A stretch of DNA of 64,000 bases. It comes from JASBTN01 sp965228805 (lineage in GTDB: Bacteria > Pseudomonadota > Alphaproteobacteria > Rhodobacterales > Rhodobacteraceae). Location: assembly GCF_965228805.1 (NCBI RefSeq), contig NZ_CBDDIE010000003.1:868001-932000 (forward strand). The letters are read 5' to 3'. A program made the position numbers and the translations under genes. The notes below the pieces were generated by a model, which was not told where the DNA came from, did not search any database, and saw only the letters and a list, made by a program, of their open reading frames with translations. The stretch's first letter is position 1, and each line of letters starts with the position of its first letter. Below, one piece after another: positions 8,046 through 17,032 of this stretch.

Positions 8046-9362
8046 TCATTCGACCCCTTCGGGCTGGCCGACAATGACGAAATGCAGCGCCTCGGGGTCA
8101 TAGATCCGGGCGGCCACGCGGTTGATCTCCTCCAGCGTGATCGCGCGCACCTTGTCGTTGCGCGTGGCGATGTAATCGATACCCAGCCCCTCCATCTGCA
8201 TGCTGACCAGGATGCGGGCAATCGGCCCGTTGCCGTCGAACCGCAGCGGGTAGGCACCGGTCAGGTAGGTCTGGGCGCCCTCAAGCTCCTCGGCGGTCAC
8301 ACCCTCGGTGGCGATCTTTTCCCACTCGGCGCGCACCACATTCACGACCTCGCCCATGGTCGCGTTCTGTGACGAAACCTGGCCGACCACATATTCGCTC
8401 AGATCCTTGGCCACCAGATAGGTGGCAATACCATAGGTCAGCCCGCGTTTCTCGCGCACCTCGTCCATCAGGCGCGAGTTGAAGCCGCCGCCGCCCAGGA
8501 TCTCGTTCAGCACATAGGCGGCGAAGAAATCGTCGTCGTCGCGGGTAATGCCGCGATGGGCAAAACGCGCCACCGACTGCGGGGTGTCGAAGGGCACCAC
8601 CGTGACGCCGCCTTCGGGCAGGCCGAAGGGCACCGGTTCGGGGATCGGCGCGCCGGTCTCGGGCAGGTCCGCAAACAGCTCGTCCAGAAGCATACCCAGC
8701 TCCTCGGCGGTAATGTCGCCCACCGCACCAAGATAGATGCGGTCGCGGGCCACGGCGCCGTCGAAGGCCGCCACGATATCGTCACGGGTCAGGGCCGCGA
8801 CACTGTCCGGCGTGCCGCCCTGATAGCTTCCATAGGGGTGGTCGCCAAAGGCCAGCCGGTCGGCGGCCTCGCCTAGGATATCCATCGGATCGGTCGCGCG
8901 CGATTGCAGGCTCGACAGGACCTGGCCGCGCACGCGGTCGATGGCATCAGGGTCGAAACGCGGTGCGGTCAGGGCCGTGCGCAGCAGCGCCACGGCCTCA
9001 TCGCGGTTTTCGGACAGGAAGCGGGCGGACACGGTCAGCGCATCGTCATGCACGTCGAAGCGGAACGAGGCCGCCAGCCCGTCGCGCGCCTCGGCAAAGC
9101 CGCGTGCGTCAAGATCACCCGCGCCTTCCTCGATCAGCGCGGCCATCAGGTTGGTGGCACCACGTTTGCCCGGCGCATCCAGCGAGGCCCCGCCGCGGAA
9201 GCGGATCTCCAGCGCCATGAAGGGTAGGGAGTGTTCCTCAACCAGCCACGCCTTCAGGCCGCCGGGGGAGGTCACCTCCTGAATGTCCACCTCGGCCCGG
9301 GCGGGCAGCGCGGCAAGAACGGCCAGAAAAAGGGTGGATACAATCAGCGACAGGCGGTTCAT
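8046..9362 (-). CDS. M16 family peptidase-like subunit without the zinc motif
   Basis: A 438-residue periplasmic protein with a clear signal peptide (MNRL, hydrophobic core, cut after LPARA). The two M16 half-domains are present, but the HxxEH zinc site is absent from the expected place near SLPFMALEIRF/GATNLMAALIEEG. It keeps the Arg/Tyr substrate-binding segment (FNSRLMDEVREKRGLTYG). In heterodimeric M16B peptidases this is the partner subunit that lacks zinc but supplies the R/Y pair. The ATG overlaps the stop of the catalytic subunit gene as ATGA, so both are made together. The substrate is unknown. Confidence 0.85.
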   Translation of the reverse strand: MNRLSLIVSTLFLAVLAALPARAEVDIQEVTSPGGLKAWLVEEHSLPFMALEIRFRGGASLDAPGKRGATNLMAALIEEGAGDLDARGFAEARDGLAASFRFDVHDDALTVSARFLSENRDEAVALLRTALTAPRFDPDAIDRVRGQVLSSLQSRATDPMDILGEAADRLAFGDHPYGSYQGGTPDSVAALTRDDIVAAFDGAVARDRIYLGAVGDITAEELGMLLDELFADLPETGAPIPEPVPFGLPEGGVTVVPFDTPQSVARFAHRGITRDDDDFFAAYVLNEILGGGGFNSRLMDEVREKRGLTYGIATYLVAKDLSEYVVGQVSSQNATMGEVVNVVRAEWEKIATEGVTAEELEGAQTYLTGAYPLRFDGNGPIARILVSMQMEGLGIDYIATRNDKVRAITLEEINRVAARIYDPEALHFVIVGQPEGVE

Positions 9363-10699
9363 TGGGTCATCTCCCCGTTTTCAGGCATGACGAAGCCGGT
9401 GACGGCGCGGCGGCGGTCAAAGACCATGCGCGCGGCCTCCATCACATCCTCTTCGGTGACGGATTGCAGCACGTCCGGCCAGGCGGCGATATCTTCCAGC
9501 GTCAGGCCCGAGGTCAGGCTGCGCCCGTATTCGTCAGCCAGGGACTGCACATTGTCCTGTTCATAGATCTCGGCGGCGCGCAGCTGCATCTTCAGGCGGG
9601 CGAATTGCTCGGAATCGATGCCGGTCTCGAAAAACTCGGCGATCACTGCGTCCATTTCCGCTTCCATCTCCTCCAAGCTGACCCCGTCCTTAGGGGCGGC
9701 GATCAGGCTGAAGGCGGTATCGTCCAGCGAAGTCGCCCGGTAACTGGCCGAGGTATAGACTGCCTTCGGATCCTCGAACTGCAGCGCCCGGCCCAGCACC
9801 GAGGTCGCACCGTCGCCGCCCAGGATCTCGGCCAGGTAGACCAGCGAAGCGGCGACCTCCTGGTCGCCCGGGTCGCGTTCCGGCGCCTGGTAACGGCGCA
9901 CCAGATAAGGCCGCCCGACGCGCGGGTCGGAGTAGCTCAGCCGCCGCTCGGCCAGCTGCGGCGGTTCCTGCGGACGGGCGCGTTCGGGCAGGTCCAAGCT
10001 GGGTTCCAACACGCCGTAATGTTGTTCAGCCAGTGCGCGCACCTCGTCCGGGTCCACGTCGCCGGCGATCACCGCGATGGCATTGTTGGGCGCGTAATAG
10101 GTGCGGTAGAAGGCCAGGGCGTCTTCACGGCTCAGCTGCTCCATCTCATGGCGCCAGCCGATAATCGGGATGCCATAGGGGTGGTTCAGATAGGCCGCCG
10201 CGGCCATCTGTTCACGAAACAGCGCATTGGGGTCGCTGTCGGTGCGGGTGAAGCGTTCCTCGATGATCACGTCGCGTTCGGTGGCAACCTCTTCCTCGGT
10301 CAGGGTCAGGTCGCGCATCCGGTCAGCTTCCAGGCTCATCATCAGCCCAAGCCGATCCGCCGCCACGCGCTGGAAATAGGCGGTGTAATCCTGGCTGGTA
10401 AAGGCGTTGTCAGACCCGCCATTGGCCTCGACAATGCGCGACAGCTCGCCGCTTTCCAGCTCGTCCGTGGCCTTGAACATCAGGTGTTCGAAGAAATGCG
10501 CGATGCCGGATTTGCCGGGGGCTTCGTCCGCCGCGCCGACCCGGTACCAGACCATGTTGACCACGACCGGGGCGCGGTGATCCTCGATCACCACAACCTG
10601 CATGCCGTTATCCAAGGTGAAATCCGTGACCTCCCGCGCCAGAGCTGGTGTGGTCAGAACGGCGATCAGCGGCGCCGCAAGGGACAGAATTCGTTTCAT
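9359..10699 (-). CDS. M16 family zinc metallopeptidase (catalytic subunit)
   Basis: A 446-residue exported peptidase. ATG 10699 follows a GGGAG ribosome site and starts a signal peptide (MKRILSLAAPL, cut after TPALA near residue 21). The inverted zinc motif HFFEH is at 68-72 with Glu71 catalytic, and a downstream acidic cluster (ERDVIIEERF) supplies the third ligand. Two roughly equal M16 halves follow. With the overlapping downstream gene, which lacks zinc ligands but has the R/Y pair, it most likely forms a periplasmic heterodimer that degrades peptides. It is first in the minus-strand pair. Confidence 0.9.
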   Translation of the reverse strand: MKRILSLAAPLIAVLTTPALAREVTDFTLDNGMQVVVIEDHRAPVVVNMVWYRVGAADEAPGKSGIAHFFEHLMFKATDELESGELSRIVEANGGSDNAFTSQDYTAYFQRVAADRLGLMMSLEADRMRDLTLTEEEVATERDVIIEERFTRTDSDPNALFREQMAAAAYLNHPYGIPIIGWRHEMEQLSREDALAFYRTYYAPNNAIAVIAGDVDPDEVRALAEQHYGVLEPSLDLPERARPQEPPQLAERRLSYSDPRVGRPYLVRRYQAPERDPGDQEVAASLVYLAEILGGDGATSVLGRALQFEDPKAVYTSASYRATSLDDTAFSLIAAPKDGVSLEEMEAEMDAVIAEFFETGIDSEQFARLKMQLRAAEIYEQDNVQSLADEYGRSLTSGLTLEDIAAWPDVLQSVTEEDVMEAARMVFDRRRAVTGFVMPENGEMTQ

Positions 10700-10809
10700 G
10701 CAAAGCTCCCGTATTGTCGGACAGAACCTGTGCCCGAACGCGCAGGGTTCAACCCTGTCCAACGATCATGTGATCATGCTTAACGGGCGGTAAATGCACC
10801 GCCCGCCTC

Positions 10810-11346
10810 TTATTGACCTGCCTGCGCGCCTTCCGGCGGCACGGTGGGTGTCCAGACGCCGCGCGCGCGCAGGCGTTCAAGTTCGGCATATTGGTCAAGC
10901 GCCATCCGCTCGTAGGCACGGTAGTAGAGGTTCACATTGAACCAGCGTTCCAGCACCCGCCCGCGATTGCCCTTGCGCCATTCCAGATCCTCGGCGGCCA
11001 GAACGGCGCGGATATCGCCCGCCACACCGTGGCGTGACGCATGCGCGATCAGCGCCGATTCCCCGGTGGTCGCACCGCTGTTCAACCGCTCGGGATTGCC
11101 ACCCAGAGCTGCCACCGCATCCGCGTTCGGCGTCGGATCGGTCCGGTTCGCCCCACCCGGGGTCGGCTCCGGCAGGGTCGCGAAATTCTCGGGTGCTTCC
11201 AAGGGTTTGGTCGGCAGAACCGAAAACTCGTCCGGACCCACACTCGACGATTCGAAATTCATCAAATCCGGTTCGCGTCGGCTACAGGCCGCAACCGTCG
11301 CTGCCACGCAGAGGATCAAAACAGTTTTGCCCAGAACGGTCCGCAT
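10810..11346 (-). CDS. DUF3035 lipoprotein, BamF-like outer-membrane assembly subunit
   Basis: A 178-residue lipoprotein: a short signal peptide ends in a lipobox (VAACS), so Cys21 would be lipidated. A proline-rich low-complexity linker (about 40-75) leads to a C-terminal helical domain (ALIAHASRHG... LEWRKGNRGRVLERWFNVNLYYRAYERMALD). This is the DUF3035 family of Alphaproteobacteria, described as the BamF-type accessory lipoprotein of the beta-barrel assembly machine. I rely on family memory for that link. It lies directly downstream of lspA, the enzyme that would process its signal peptide, and upstream of the M16 pair. Confidence 0.75.
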   Translation of the reverse strand: MRTVLGKTVLILCVAATVAACSRREPDLMNFESSSVGPDEFSVLPTKPLEAPENFATLPEPTPGGANRTDPTPNADAVAALGGNPERLNSGATTGESALIAHASRHGVAGDIRAVLAAEDLEWRKGNRGRVLERWFNVNLYYRAYERMALDQYAELERLRARGVWTPTVPPEGAQAGQ

Positions 11347-11397
11347 GGAACCTCCCTTGTCAATTTCCCCGAGTTCTAACCCATTGCCAAGGCAAGG

Positions 11398-11856
11398 TCA
11401 CGTGGCGTTTTTGTCCTTTGCGAACAGGATCAGCCCGAACGCACCGATGAAGATGAACGCATCCGCTATGTTGAAGGAAAACGGGTTGGCGATACCACAG
11501 CAGGACATGTTCAGAAAGTCGACCACCGCGCCATAGGCCACGCGGTCCACGACATTGCCCAGCGCACCGCCGATCAGCAGGCCCGCAAAGACCTGGCCCC
11601 AGGCGTTCATGCCGCGCCAGACCCAGAGCACGACCCAGACACAAATCGCCAGCGCCACGCCGATCAGCAGCCAGCGGCTGCCACCTTCGAACAGGCCGAA
11701 GTTGATGCCGTAATTCCAGGCCATGTGGAAGACCAGGAAGGGGGGCCAGACCTCGATCCGGCCCACCGTGTCCAGCTCCAAGCCCTTGAGAACCCACAGT
11801 TTGCTGGCCTGATCAAGGACCAGGGCCAACAGGGCGTATGGGATCAGACGGCGCAT
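11398..11856 (-). CDS. lspA: Lipoprotein signal peptidase (signal peptidase II)
   Basis: A 152-residue inner-membrane aspartyl protease with four predicted transmembrane helices. The catalytic pair is visible: Asp113 in YGAVVDF and Asp132 in FNIADAF. The supporting LGNVVDR (99-105) and the N-terminal DQASK motif are also present. It removes signal peptides from diacylated prolipoproteins. Seven bases separate it from the end of purH, and the DUF3035 lipoprotein gene follows on the same strand. Confidence 0.95.
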   Translation of the reverse strand: MRRLIPYALLALVLDQASKLWVLKGLELDTVGRIEVWPPFLVFHMAWNYGINFGLFEGGSRWLLIGVALAICVWVVLWVWRGMNAWGQVFAGLLIGGALGNVVDRVAYGAVVDFLNMSCCGIANPFSFNIADAFIFIGAFGLILFAKDKNAT

Positions 11857-11863
11857 CGTTGCT

Positions 11864-13453
11864 TCAGTGGCGGAAGTGGCGCATGCCGGTGAAGACCATG
11901 GCCAGACCAGCCTCGTCCGCGGCTTCGATCACTTCCTTGTCGCGCATCGAGCCGCCGGGCTGGATCACGCAGGTGCCGCCCGCCGCGGCCGCTTCCAGCA
12001 ATCCATCAGGGAAGGGGAAGAACGCGTCCGAGGCGACGGCCGAGCCCTTGGCCAGGCTCTCGTCCAGGCCCAGTTCCGCAGCCATGCGCTCGGCCTTGGC
12101 GGCCGCCACATTGGCGCTGTCCAGGCGGGACATCTGACCGGCGCCCACACCCACGGTGGCGCCGTTCTTGACGTAGACGATGGCGTTGGATTTCACGTGT
12201 TTGGCAACCTTCCAGGCGAACAGCAGGTCGTTCAGCTGTTCCTCGGTCGGCGCCTTCTTGGTCACCACCTTCAGGTCATCCAGGCCAACGTAGCCCACGT
12301 CCTTGTCCTGCACCAGCATGCCACCGGCAACCTGCTTGTAGGCGGTCAGCGGCTTGCGCGTGTCGGGCAGACCATCGGTCAGCAGAAGGCGCAGGTTCTT
12401 CTTGGCCGCGAAGATCTCGATGGCTTCGTCCGAGGCACCCGGGGCAATCACCACCTCGGTAAATATCTCGACGATCTTGGTGGCGGTCTCCGCGTCCAGC
12501 GGCTGGTTCAGCGCGACAATCCCGCCGAAGGCCGAGGTGCGGTCACAGTCGAACGCCTTCTGATAGGCGTCCACCAGGCTTTCGCCCACGGCGACGCCAC
12601 AGGGGTTGGCATGCTTGATGATGGCGACGGCGGGCGAGGTGGCCGGGTCGAACTCGGCCACCAGTTCAAACGCCGCGTCGGTGTCGTTGATGTTGTTGTA
12701 GGACAGTTCCTTGCCCTGCAGCTGACGCGCGGTGGCGACGCCCGGACGGTTCGAGCCATCAGTGTAGAAGGCCGCCTTCTGGTGGCTGTTCTCGCCATAA
12801 CGCAGGGTCTGTTTCAGCTCGCTGGCAAAGGCACGGCGCTTGGGCGCTTCCAGCTCCAGCTGCTCGGCCATCCAGGTCGACACGGCGGCGTCATAGGCGG
12901 CGGTGCGGGCATAGGCCTTCTGCGCCAGTTTCTTGCGGAATTTCGGGCAGGTCGCGCCGCCATGCTGGTCCATATCGCCCAGCAGCTTGGCATAATCCTC
13001 CACATCCACGATCACGTTCACGAAAGCCGCGTTCTTGGCCGCCGCGCGGATCATCGCCGGACCGCCGATGTCGATGTTCTCGATACAGGTGTCATAATCG
13101 GCACCCGCGGCCACGGTGGCCTCGAACGGGTAGAGGTTCACGACAAGCAGGTCGATCGCACCGATGCCGTGCTCTTCCATCGCGGCGACGTGCTCGGCAT
13201 TGTCACGCAGCGCCAGCAGGCCGCCATGCACGCGCGGGTGCAGGGTCTTGACGCGGCCGTCCATCATCTCGGGGAACTCGGTGACTTCGGACACGTCCTT
13301 CACCGCCACGCCCGCCTCGCGCAGCGCGCGGGCGCTGCCGCCGGTCGACAGGATTTCGACCCCACGGGCCTCCAATTCCTTGCCCAGGTCGATCAGCCCG
13401 GTCTTGTCGGAAACGGAAATCAGCGCGCGGCGCACGGGTGTCAGGTCGGTCAT
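11864..13453 (-). CDS. purH: Bifunctional AICAR transformylase / IMP cyclohydrolase
   Basis: A 529-residue enzyme, the usual PurH length. The N-terminal IMP cyclohydrolase domain begins with RRALISVSDKTGLIDLGKELEARG and has LSTGGSARAL. The C-terminal AICAR transformylase domain carries KHANPCGVAVG with the catalytic Lys-His pair. It performs the last two steps of purine synthesis, using 10-formyl-tetrahydrofolate. ATG 13453 has GAGGGA upstream. It lies in a run with rsmB and the heparinase-fold gene upstream and lspA downstream; the gaps to the heparinase and lspA genes are below 25 bases. Confidence 0.96.
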   Translation of the reverse strand: MTDLTPVRRALISVSDKTGLIDLGKELEARGVEILSTGGSARALREAGVAVKDVSEVTEFPEMMDGRVKTLHPRVHGGLLALRDNAEHVAAMEEHGIGAIDLLVVNLYPFEATVAAGADYDTCIENIDIGGPAMIRAAAKNAAFVNVIVDVEDYAKLLGDMDQHGGATCPKFRKKLAQKAYARTAAYDAAVSTWMAEQLELEAPKRRAFASELKQTLRYGENSHQKAAFYTDGSNRPGVATARQLQGKELSYNNINDTDAAFELVAEFDPATSPAVAIIKHANPCGVAVGESLVDAYQKAFDCDRTSAFGGIVALNQPLDAETATKIVEIFTEVVIAPGASDEAIEIFAAKKNLRLLLTDGLPDTRKPLTAYKQVAGGMLVQDKDVGYVGLDDLKVVTKKAPTEEQLNDLLFAWKVAKHVKSNAIVYVKNGATVGVGAGQMSRLDSANVAAAKAERMAAELGLDESLAKGSAVASDAFFPFPDGLLEAAAAGGTCVIQPGGSMRDKEVIEAADEAGLAMVFTGMRHFRH

Positions 13454-13476
13454 GTCGTCGGGTCCCTCAGGTCAAT

Positions 13477-15228
13477 TCATCGCAGCCCCGCCGGACCCTC
13501 CACCTCAAGGTCGCGGATCGCAGAGGGCGTGTCCTGCGCCTTGGCCAGAGACCAGCGGATGCGCGTCGCATAATCCATTGCGACGCCAGATAGAACCATT
13601 TGTTTCGTCGCACGGGGCTTCAGACGGTTCTTTTCAAGGTAAACCGAGCTTTCCAGCGTCAATTCGCCCAATCCGTCGTAGCGGAACACCCAGATCTCAC
13701 CGCTTTTCAGAACCAGCGAGACGGCGGTGCCGCCAAGGTCCAGCTCCGCGTCCACGTCCGGGTGCAGATGGAAATGGATCTTGAAGGGCACGCCTTGCAG
13801 TGCGGTGCGGTCAAGCGCCTGGTCGAAGACGCGCTGCTCGTCCTCGCCGATGGCGGCGACCGTGTCCTCGCCCCGGATGTCGCGCCCGTCCACTGTCAGC
13901 TCGATCCGGCGAATATGCGTTAGCCCGTTCAGCCCGACATAGCCGTCATGACCGGCGACAAACCCTGTCACACCCTCTTCGGCCACCTGCTGGATGCGCA
14001 CGTCACCCGGCGCTTCGACCAGAAGGGTGCGTTCAACGCCACCGACCTTGCGCGGGCTGCCGGTGCGGGCGCTGGACAGGCCTGCCAGCTGCAGGGTGCT
14101 GTGCGAGGGCGTCGCGCGCCCCGCCTTGCGCCATTCCTCGCCGAACTGCGCGCCGGAGCCGCAGTTGACCAGCAAGGGGCGGCGACCCGAGGTTACCTCG
14201 ATCGCCAGGGTGGAGGCATGGGCATTGGCCGAAGCGAGCCCGGTGGGCGGGCTGGCCGCATCCATGATCACCGAGGTGCGCCCGGCCGACAGCCGCGCAT
14301 AGCCCATCGACAGGCCCATGTTCGCCGTGGCGCGCACGCCGGAGCTTGCCAGCGCATGATCCAGGCGTCCTTCCAGGCCGCGCCCCCCGCCATGAAACCG
14401 CGCCAGGCTGCCATCGGAATGGCGCAGCGCGCGCAGTGTGGGGGCGATACGTTCGATTGCCGCCACGTGTTCTGATGCGGCCATGCGCCCGCCCTCGGAC
14501 AGGGCCATCGCGGCCCAGTTCAGCAGGGTGAAGACCTCCAGCAGCTCTTCTGGGTTGCGGGTCGGAATGCCGCCCTGGCCGTCGATCTGATCGGCACATT
14601 CCCGCGCGAGCGCCTGCATGGCGGGATCGACATGTTCCTCCATGCCGGTCAGGGACAGGCCTGCGTAGATCAACCCGGTCAGCGCTTCGAACCGGGGCAG
14701 ACCCGGCGAGGCCGCCAGCCAGCGTTTCGACAGGAAAATGGTCTGCTGGCCCAGGGAGCGGAAGAAGGCGAAACTGTCGTCGCCTTCTTGCCCGCGCATC
14801 AGAAACAGCGCGTGGTTGATCCACCGGATGAGCCGCCGCCCGGCCAGGTCCGGGGTCCAGCCCGGCCCCTTACCGCCGCCATAAAGCGCGATCCATTCGG
14901 CCAGCCAAGCCTGGGCGCGCTTGCGCGCCTCATGATCGCCCAATGATGCCAGGTCATCGAGCCAGGCAAAGCCCTGCAATTCCGCGGCAAACTCCGGCGT
15001 GGGGGTGTCAATCTGCCAGATCGAGGCAACAGGATCGGCAACATGGTGGCCTGCAAAAAGGAAGTTGCCCGCCACCAACTGTTTGCCGCGCGCATAGGCG
15101 CCGATGGTGCGCGGTTCGGGCTGGCTGACAAAGCCGGTTGCCGGTCGTGCGCGGGCCGCTCGGCGGGCGTGCCACCGATTCGCCCAGCGCACCCGCCGTC
15201 GCGAAAAGACATCCTGATGTTTCGACAC
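13477..15228 (-). CDS. Heparinase II/III family protein
   Basis: A 583-residue protein. The N-terminal alpha-toroid part has WIDTPTPE-like and RLIRWINHALFL segments. The C-terminal beta-sandwich holds ANAHASTLAIEVTSGRRPLLVNCG and the PSHSTLQLAG stretch, typical of the heparinase II/III family. Members cleave uronic-acid polysaccharides, but no signal peptide is visible, so this one may act in the cytoplasm or at the inner face of the envelope. The start is a GTG with no strong ribosome site. It sits 23 bases upstream of purH in a housekeeping run, which suggests a conserved cellular role. The substrate is unknown. Confidence 0.8.
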   Translation of the reverse strand: MSKHQDVFSRRRVRWANRWHARRAARARPATGFVSQPEPRTIGAYARGKQLVAGNFLFAGHHVADPVASIWQIDTPTPEFAAELQGFAWLDDLASLGDHEARKRAQAWLAEWIALYGGGKGPGWTPDLAGRRLIRWINHALFLMRGQEGDDSFAFFRSLGQQTIFLSKRWLAASPGLPRFEALTGLIYAGLSLTGMEEHVDPAMQALARECADQIDGQGGIPTRNPEELLEVFTLLNWAAMALSEGGRMAASEHVAAIERIAPTLRALRHSDGSLARFHGGGRGLEGRLDHALASSGVRATANMGLSMGYARLSAGRTSVIMDAASPPTGLASANAHASTLAIEVTSGRRPLLVNCGSGAQFGEEWRKAGRATPSHSTLQLAGLSSARTGSPRKVGGVERTLLVEAPGDVRIQQVAEEGVTGFVAGHDGYVGLNGLTHIRRIELTVDGRDIRGEDTVAAIGEDEQRVFDQALDRTALQGVPFKIHFHLHPDVDAELDLGGTAVSLVLKSGEIWVFRYDGLGELTLESSVYLEKNRLKPRATKQMVLSGVAMDYATRIRWSLAKAQDTPSAIRDLEVEGPAGLR

Positions 15229-15358
15229 CTGCGCGCCCCGTGACCAATCTCTGCCCTGTCACGGCCCTTTTTCGGGCCTGTTTGGCGGCAAGCATACGCC
15301 GCTTGAGCCCGGGTGTCATGCGCTATCGCACGCGGGATGTTCTTGGGGTGATGGGAAC

Positions 15359-15422
15359 GATTTTTCTTCGAAAAACCGGCGCCTGCGGCGGGCGGGGGCA
15401 ATTTTCCTGCGGAAAATTGCCC
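15359..15422. repeat. Paired intergenic hairpins between rsmB and the heparinase-fold gene
   Basis: Two inverted repeats stand side by side. One is a 6-bp TTTTTC/GAAAAA stem with loop TTC (15361-15375). The other is a perfect 12-bp stem GGGCAATTTTCC/GGAAAATTGCCC with a TGC loop (15396-15422). The G/C-rich spacer between them is also self-complementary in part. This build (T-rich stem, GC spacer, AATTTTCC stem) is typical of dispersed intergenic elements. No coding potential was seen. Confidence 0.6.
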
Positions 15423-15439
15423 GGGACCCCCAACGACGC

Positions 15440-16681
15440 TCAGCCGGGCTTTCGGAACGCGGTGATGAAGAACCCGTCCATGCCGCCCCGGTCCGCCCAG
15501 AAATCCGGACGCAGGCGCAGGCCCTCGGGGCCGATCCAGCTCGCGTCCACACCGGGCAGGTTCAAGGCCTCCAGATCCAGCTCCAGATCCGGGTGGCGCA
15601 GCATGGCGTCACGCACCTGTTCCTCACCCTCGTCGATCAACAGGGAGCAGGTACAAAACACCAACCGCCCGCCGGGTTTCAACAGGCCCAGCGCCCGGTC
15701 GATCAGATGCTCCTGCAACTCGAAGAGCGACGGGAAATCGCCGCCATCCTTGGCATAAGGCAGGTCCGGGTGGCGCCGGATCGTGCCGGTGGCGGTGCAG
15801 GGCGCATCCAGCAGCACCGCGTCGAAAGGCGCGGCCTCATACTCCAGGGCATCGGACACGACCAGCTCGGCGGTGAGCCCACAGCGCGCCAGGTTCTCTT
15901 CAACGCGGCCCATGCGCGACTTGGAGATATCGACGGCCGTCACATCCGCCCCCATCGCCGCAAGCTGCATGGTCTTGCCGCCGGGGGCTGCGCAGAGGTC
16001 CAGCACCCGCGCACCTTTCGCAGGCGCCAATACCTTGGCGGGCAAGGCGGCGGCGGCATCCTGCACCCACCAGTCGCCCGCCTCGTATCCGGGCAGGGCC
16101 GACACCTGGCCATAATCCCGCAGACGCTTGGACCCGGTCGGAAGAGCCTCGCCAAACTCCACCGCGCCCTTCGGCGTTACATCCAGGGGCGCACCGGCGA
16201 AATGCGCCACCTCCATCGCCGCAACATCCTCCTTGCCGAAATCCGCCACCAGAACCTTGCGCAGCCACTTGGGCAGGCGCGGCACCGGCAGGGCGGCCCA
16301 TTTCTCCACATCCACCTTGCGCAGCACCGCATTGACCAGACCGGCCTGGCGCTGGGTTTCCGGGTTGGCCTTGGCTATCTCGACACAGGCGTTCACCACC
16401 CCATGGGCCGCCCCGCCCGAACAGATCTCGACCACGCCGAGGCGCAGGATATTCAAGACGCGCGGGGAGGGGCGTTTCTTCAGGAACGGGCCCAGCAGGC
16501 GGTCGGCGCGGTCCATGCCGCGAAACGCCTCCAGCACCAGGCGCTGGGTCCGCGCGCGCTCCTCAGGCGCCAGCTTTTCCAACCGGCGCGGCATGACCTC
16601 GGACAGCAGCCGCCCGCCTTCGATCACCTCGCCCATCAGGTCCACCGCCAGTTTGCGGGGTTTTGCCGCGTCCGATACCAT
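15440..16681 (-). CDS. rsmB: 16S rRNA (cytosine-967-C5)-methyltransferase RsmB
   Basis: A 413-residue protein with an N-terminal NusB-like RNA-binding domain (about 10-130) and a C-terminal Rossmann methyltransferase. SAM-binding LDLCAAPGGKT is at 227-237, motif IV LDAPCTATGT at 291-300 (Cys295) and motif VI FCTCS at 342-346 (Cys345, the usual nucleophile). It methylates C967 of 16S rRNA in family members. ATG 16681 follows AAAGGA. It is divergent from the SDHAF4-like gene and heads the rsmB-heparinase-purH-lspA run. Confidence 0.93.
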   Translation of the reverse strand: MVSDAAKPRKLAVDLMGEVIEGGRLLSEVMPRRLEKLAPEERARTQRLVLEAFRGMDRADRLLGPFLKKRPSPRVLNILRLGVVEICSGGAAHGVVNACVEIAKANPETQRQAGLVNAVLRKVDVEKWAALPVPRLPKWLRKVLVADFGKEDVAAMEVAHFAGAPLDVTPKGAVEFGEALPTGSKRLRDYGQVSALPGYEAGDWWVQDAAAALPAKVLAPAKGARVLDLCAAPGGKTMQLAAMGADVTAVDISKSRMGRVEENLARCGLTAELVVSDALEYEAAPFDAVLLDAPCTATGTIRRHPDLPYAKDGGDFPSLFELQEHLIDRALGLLKPGGRLVFCTCSLLIDEGEEQVRDAMLRHPDLELDLEALNLPGVDASWIGPEGLRLRPDFWADRGGMDGFFITAFRKPG

Positions 16682-16749
16682 CTGCCGTCCTTTGCGTTTT
16701 CTCGCCGACCGGCCTATATCAAAGGCGTTACGGCCTCAAGGAAGCTCAC

Positions 16750-16938
16750 ATGTCCGACGACATCAACACCGAACGCAAAGATCTGCCCCCCGCCGCCATT
16801 CGCGCCCTGGCCGAGGCCGAAGAGCGCCGCAAGAAGGCCGAGGCCAAGAAGCTGCCCAAGGAATACGGCGGGCGCGACGGGCTGGATCCGGCCCGCTATG
16901 GCGACTGGGAGAAGAAGGGCATAGCGATCGACTTCTGA
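16750..16938 (+). CDS. DUF1674 protein, SDHAF4-like succinate dehydrogenase assembly factor
   Basis: A 62-residue soluble protein. The basic, charged N-terminal half (EAEERRKKAEAKK) is followed by the diagnostic C-terminal block GLDPARYGDWEKKGIAIDF that defines the DUF1674/SDHAF4 family. In eukaryotes SDHAF4 binds flavinylated SdhA and protects it during complex II assembly; the same role here is inferred. The ATG is chosen because the preceding residues in frame are unrelated. It is divergent from rsmB, and no sdh genes are in the window. Confidence 0.85.
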   Translation: MSDDINTERKDLPPAAIRALAEAEERRKKAEAKKLPKEYGGRDGLDPARYGDWEKKGIAIDF

Positions 16939-17032
16939 TCACGCCTTCCCAAAGGTCTGCGCCACATTTCCGCCATGTTCTGGACGTAGACTCGCGTCTT
17001 GGGGGCATCTCGTATCGCGTATGAGGTGACAG

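Noticed and set aside
10721..10740. SOS-box-like GAAC...GAAC upstream of the M16 operon
   Set aside because: The spacer is eight bases rather than the seven expected for the alphaproteobacterial LexA site, and no SOS gene is adjacent.
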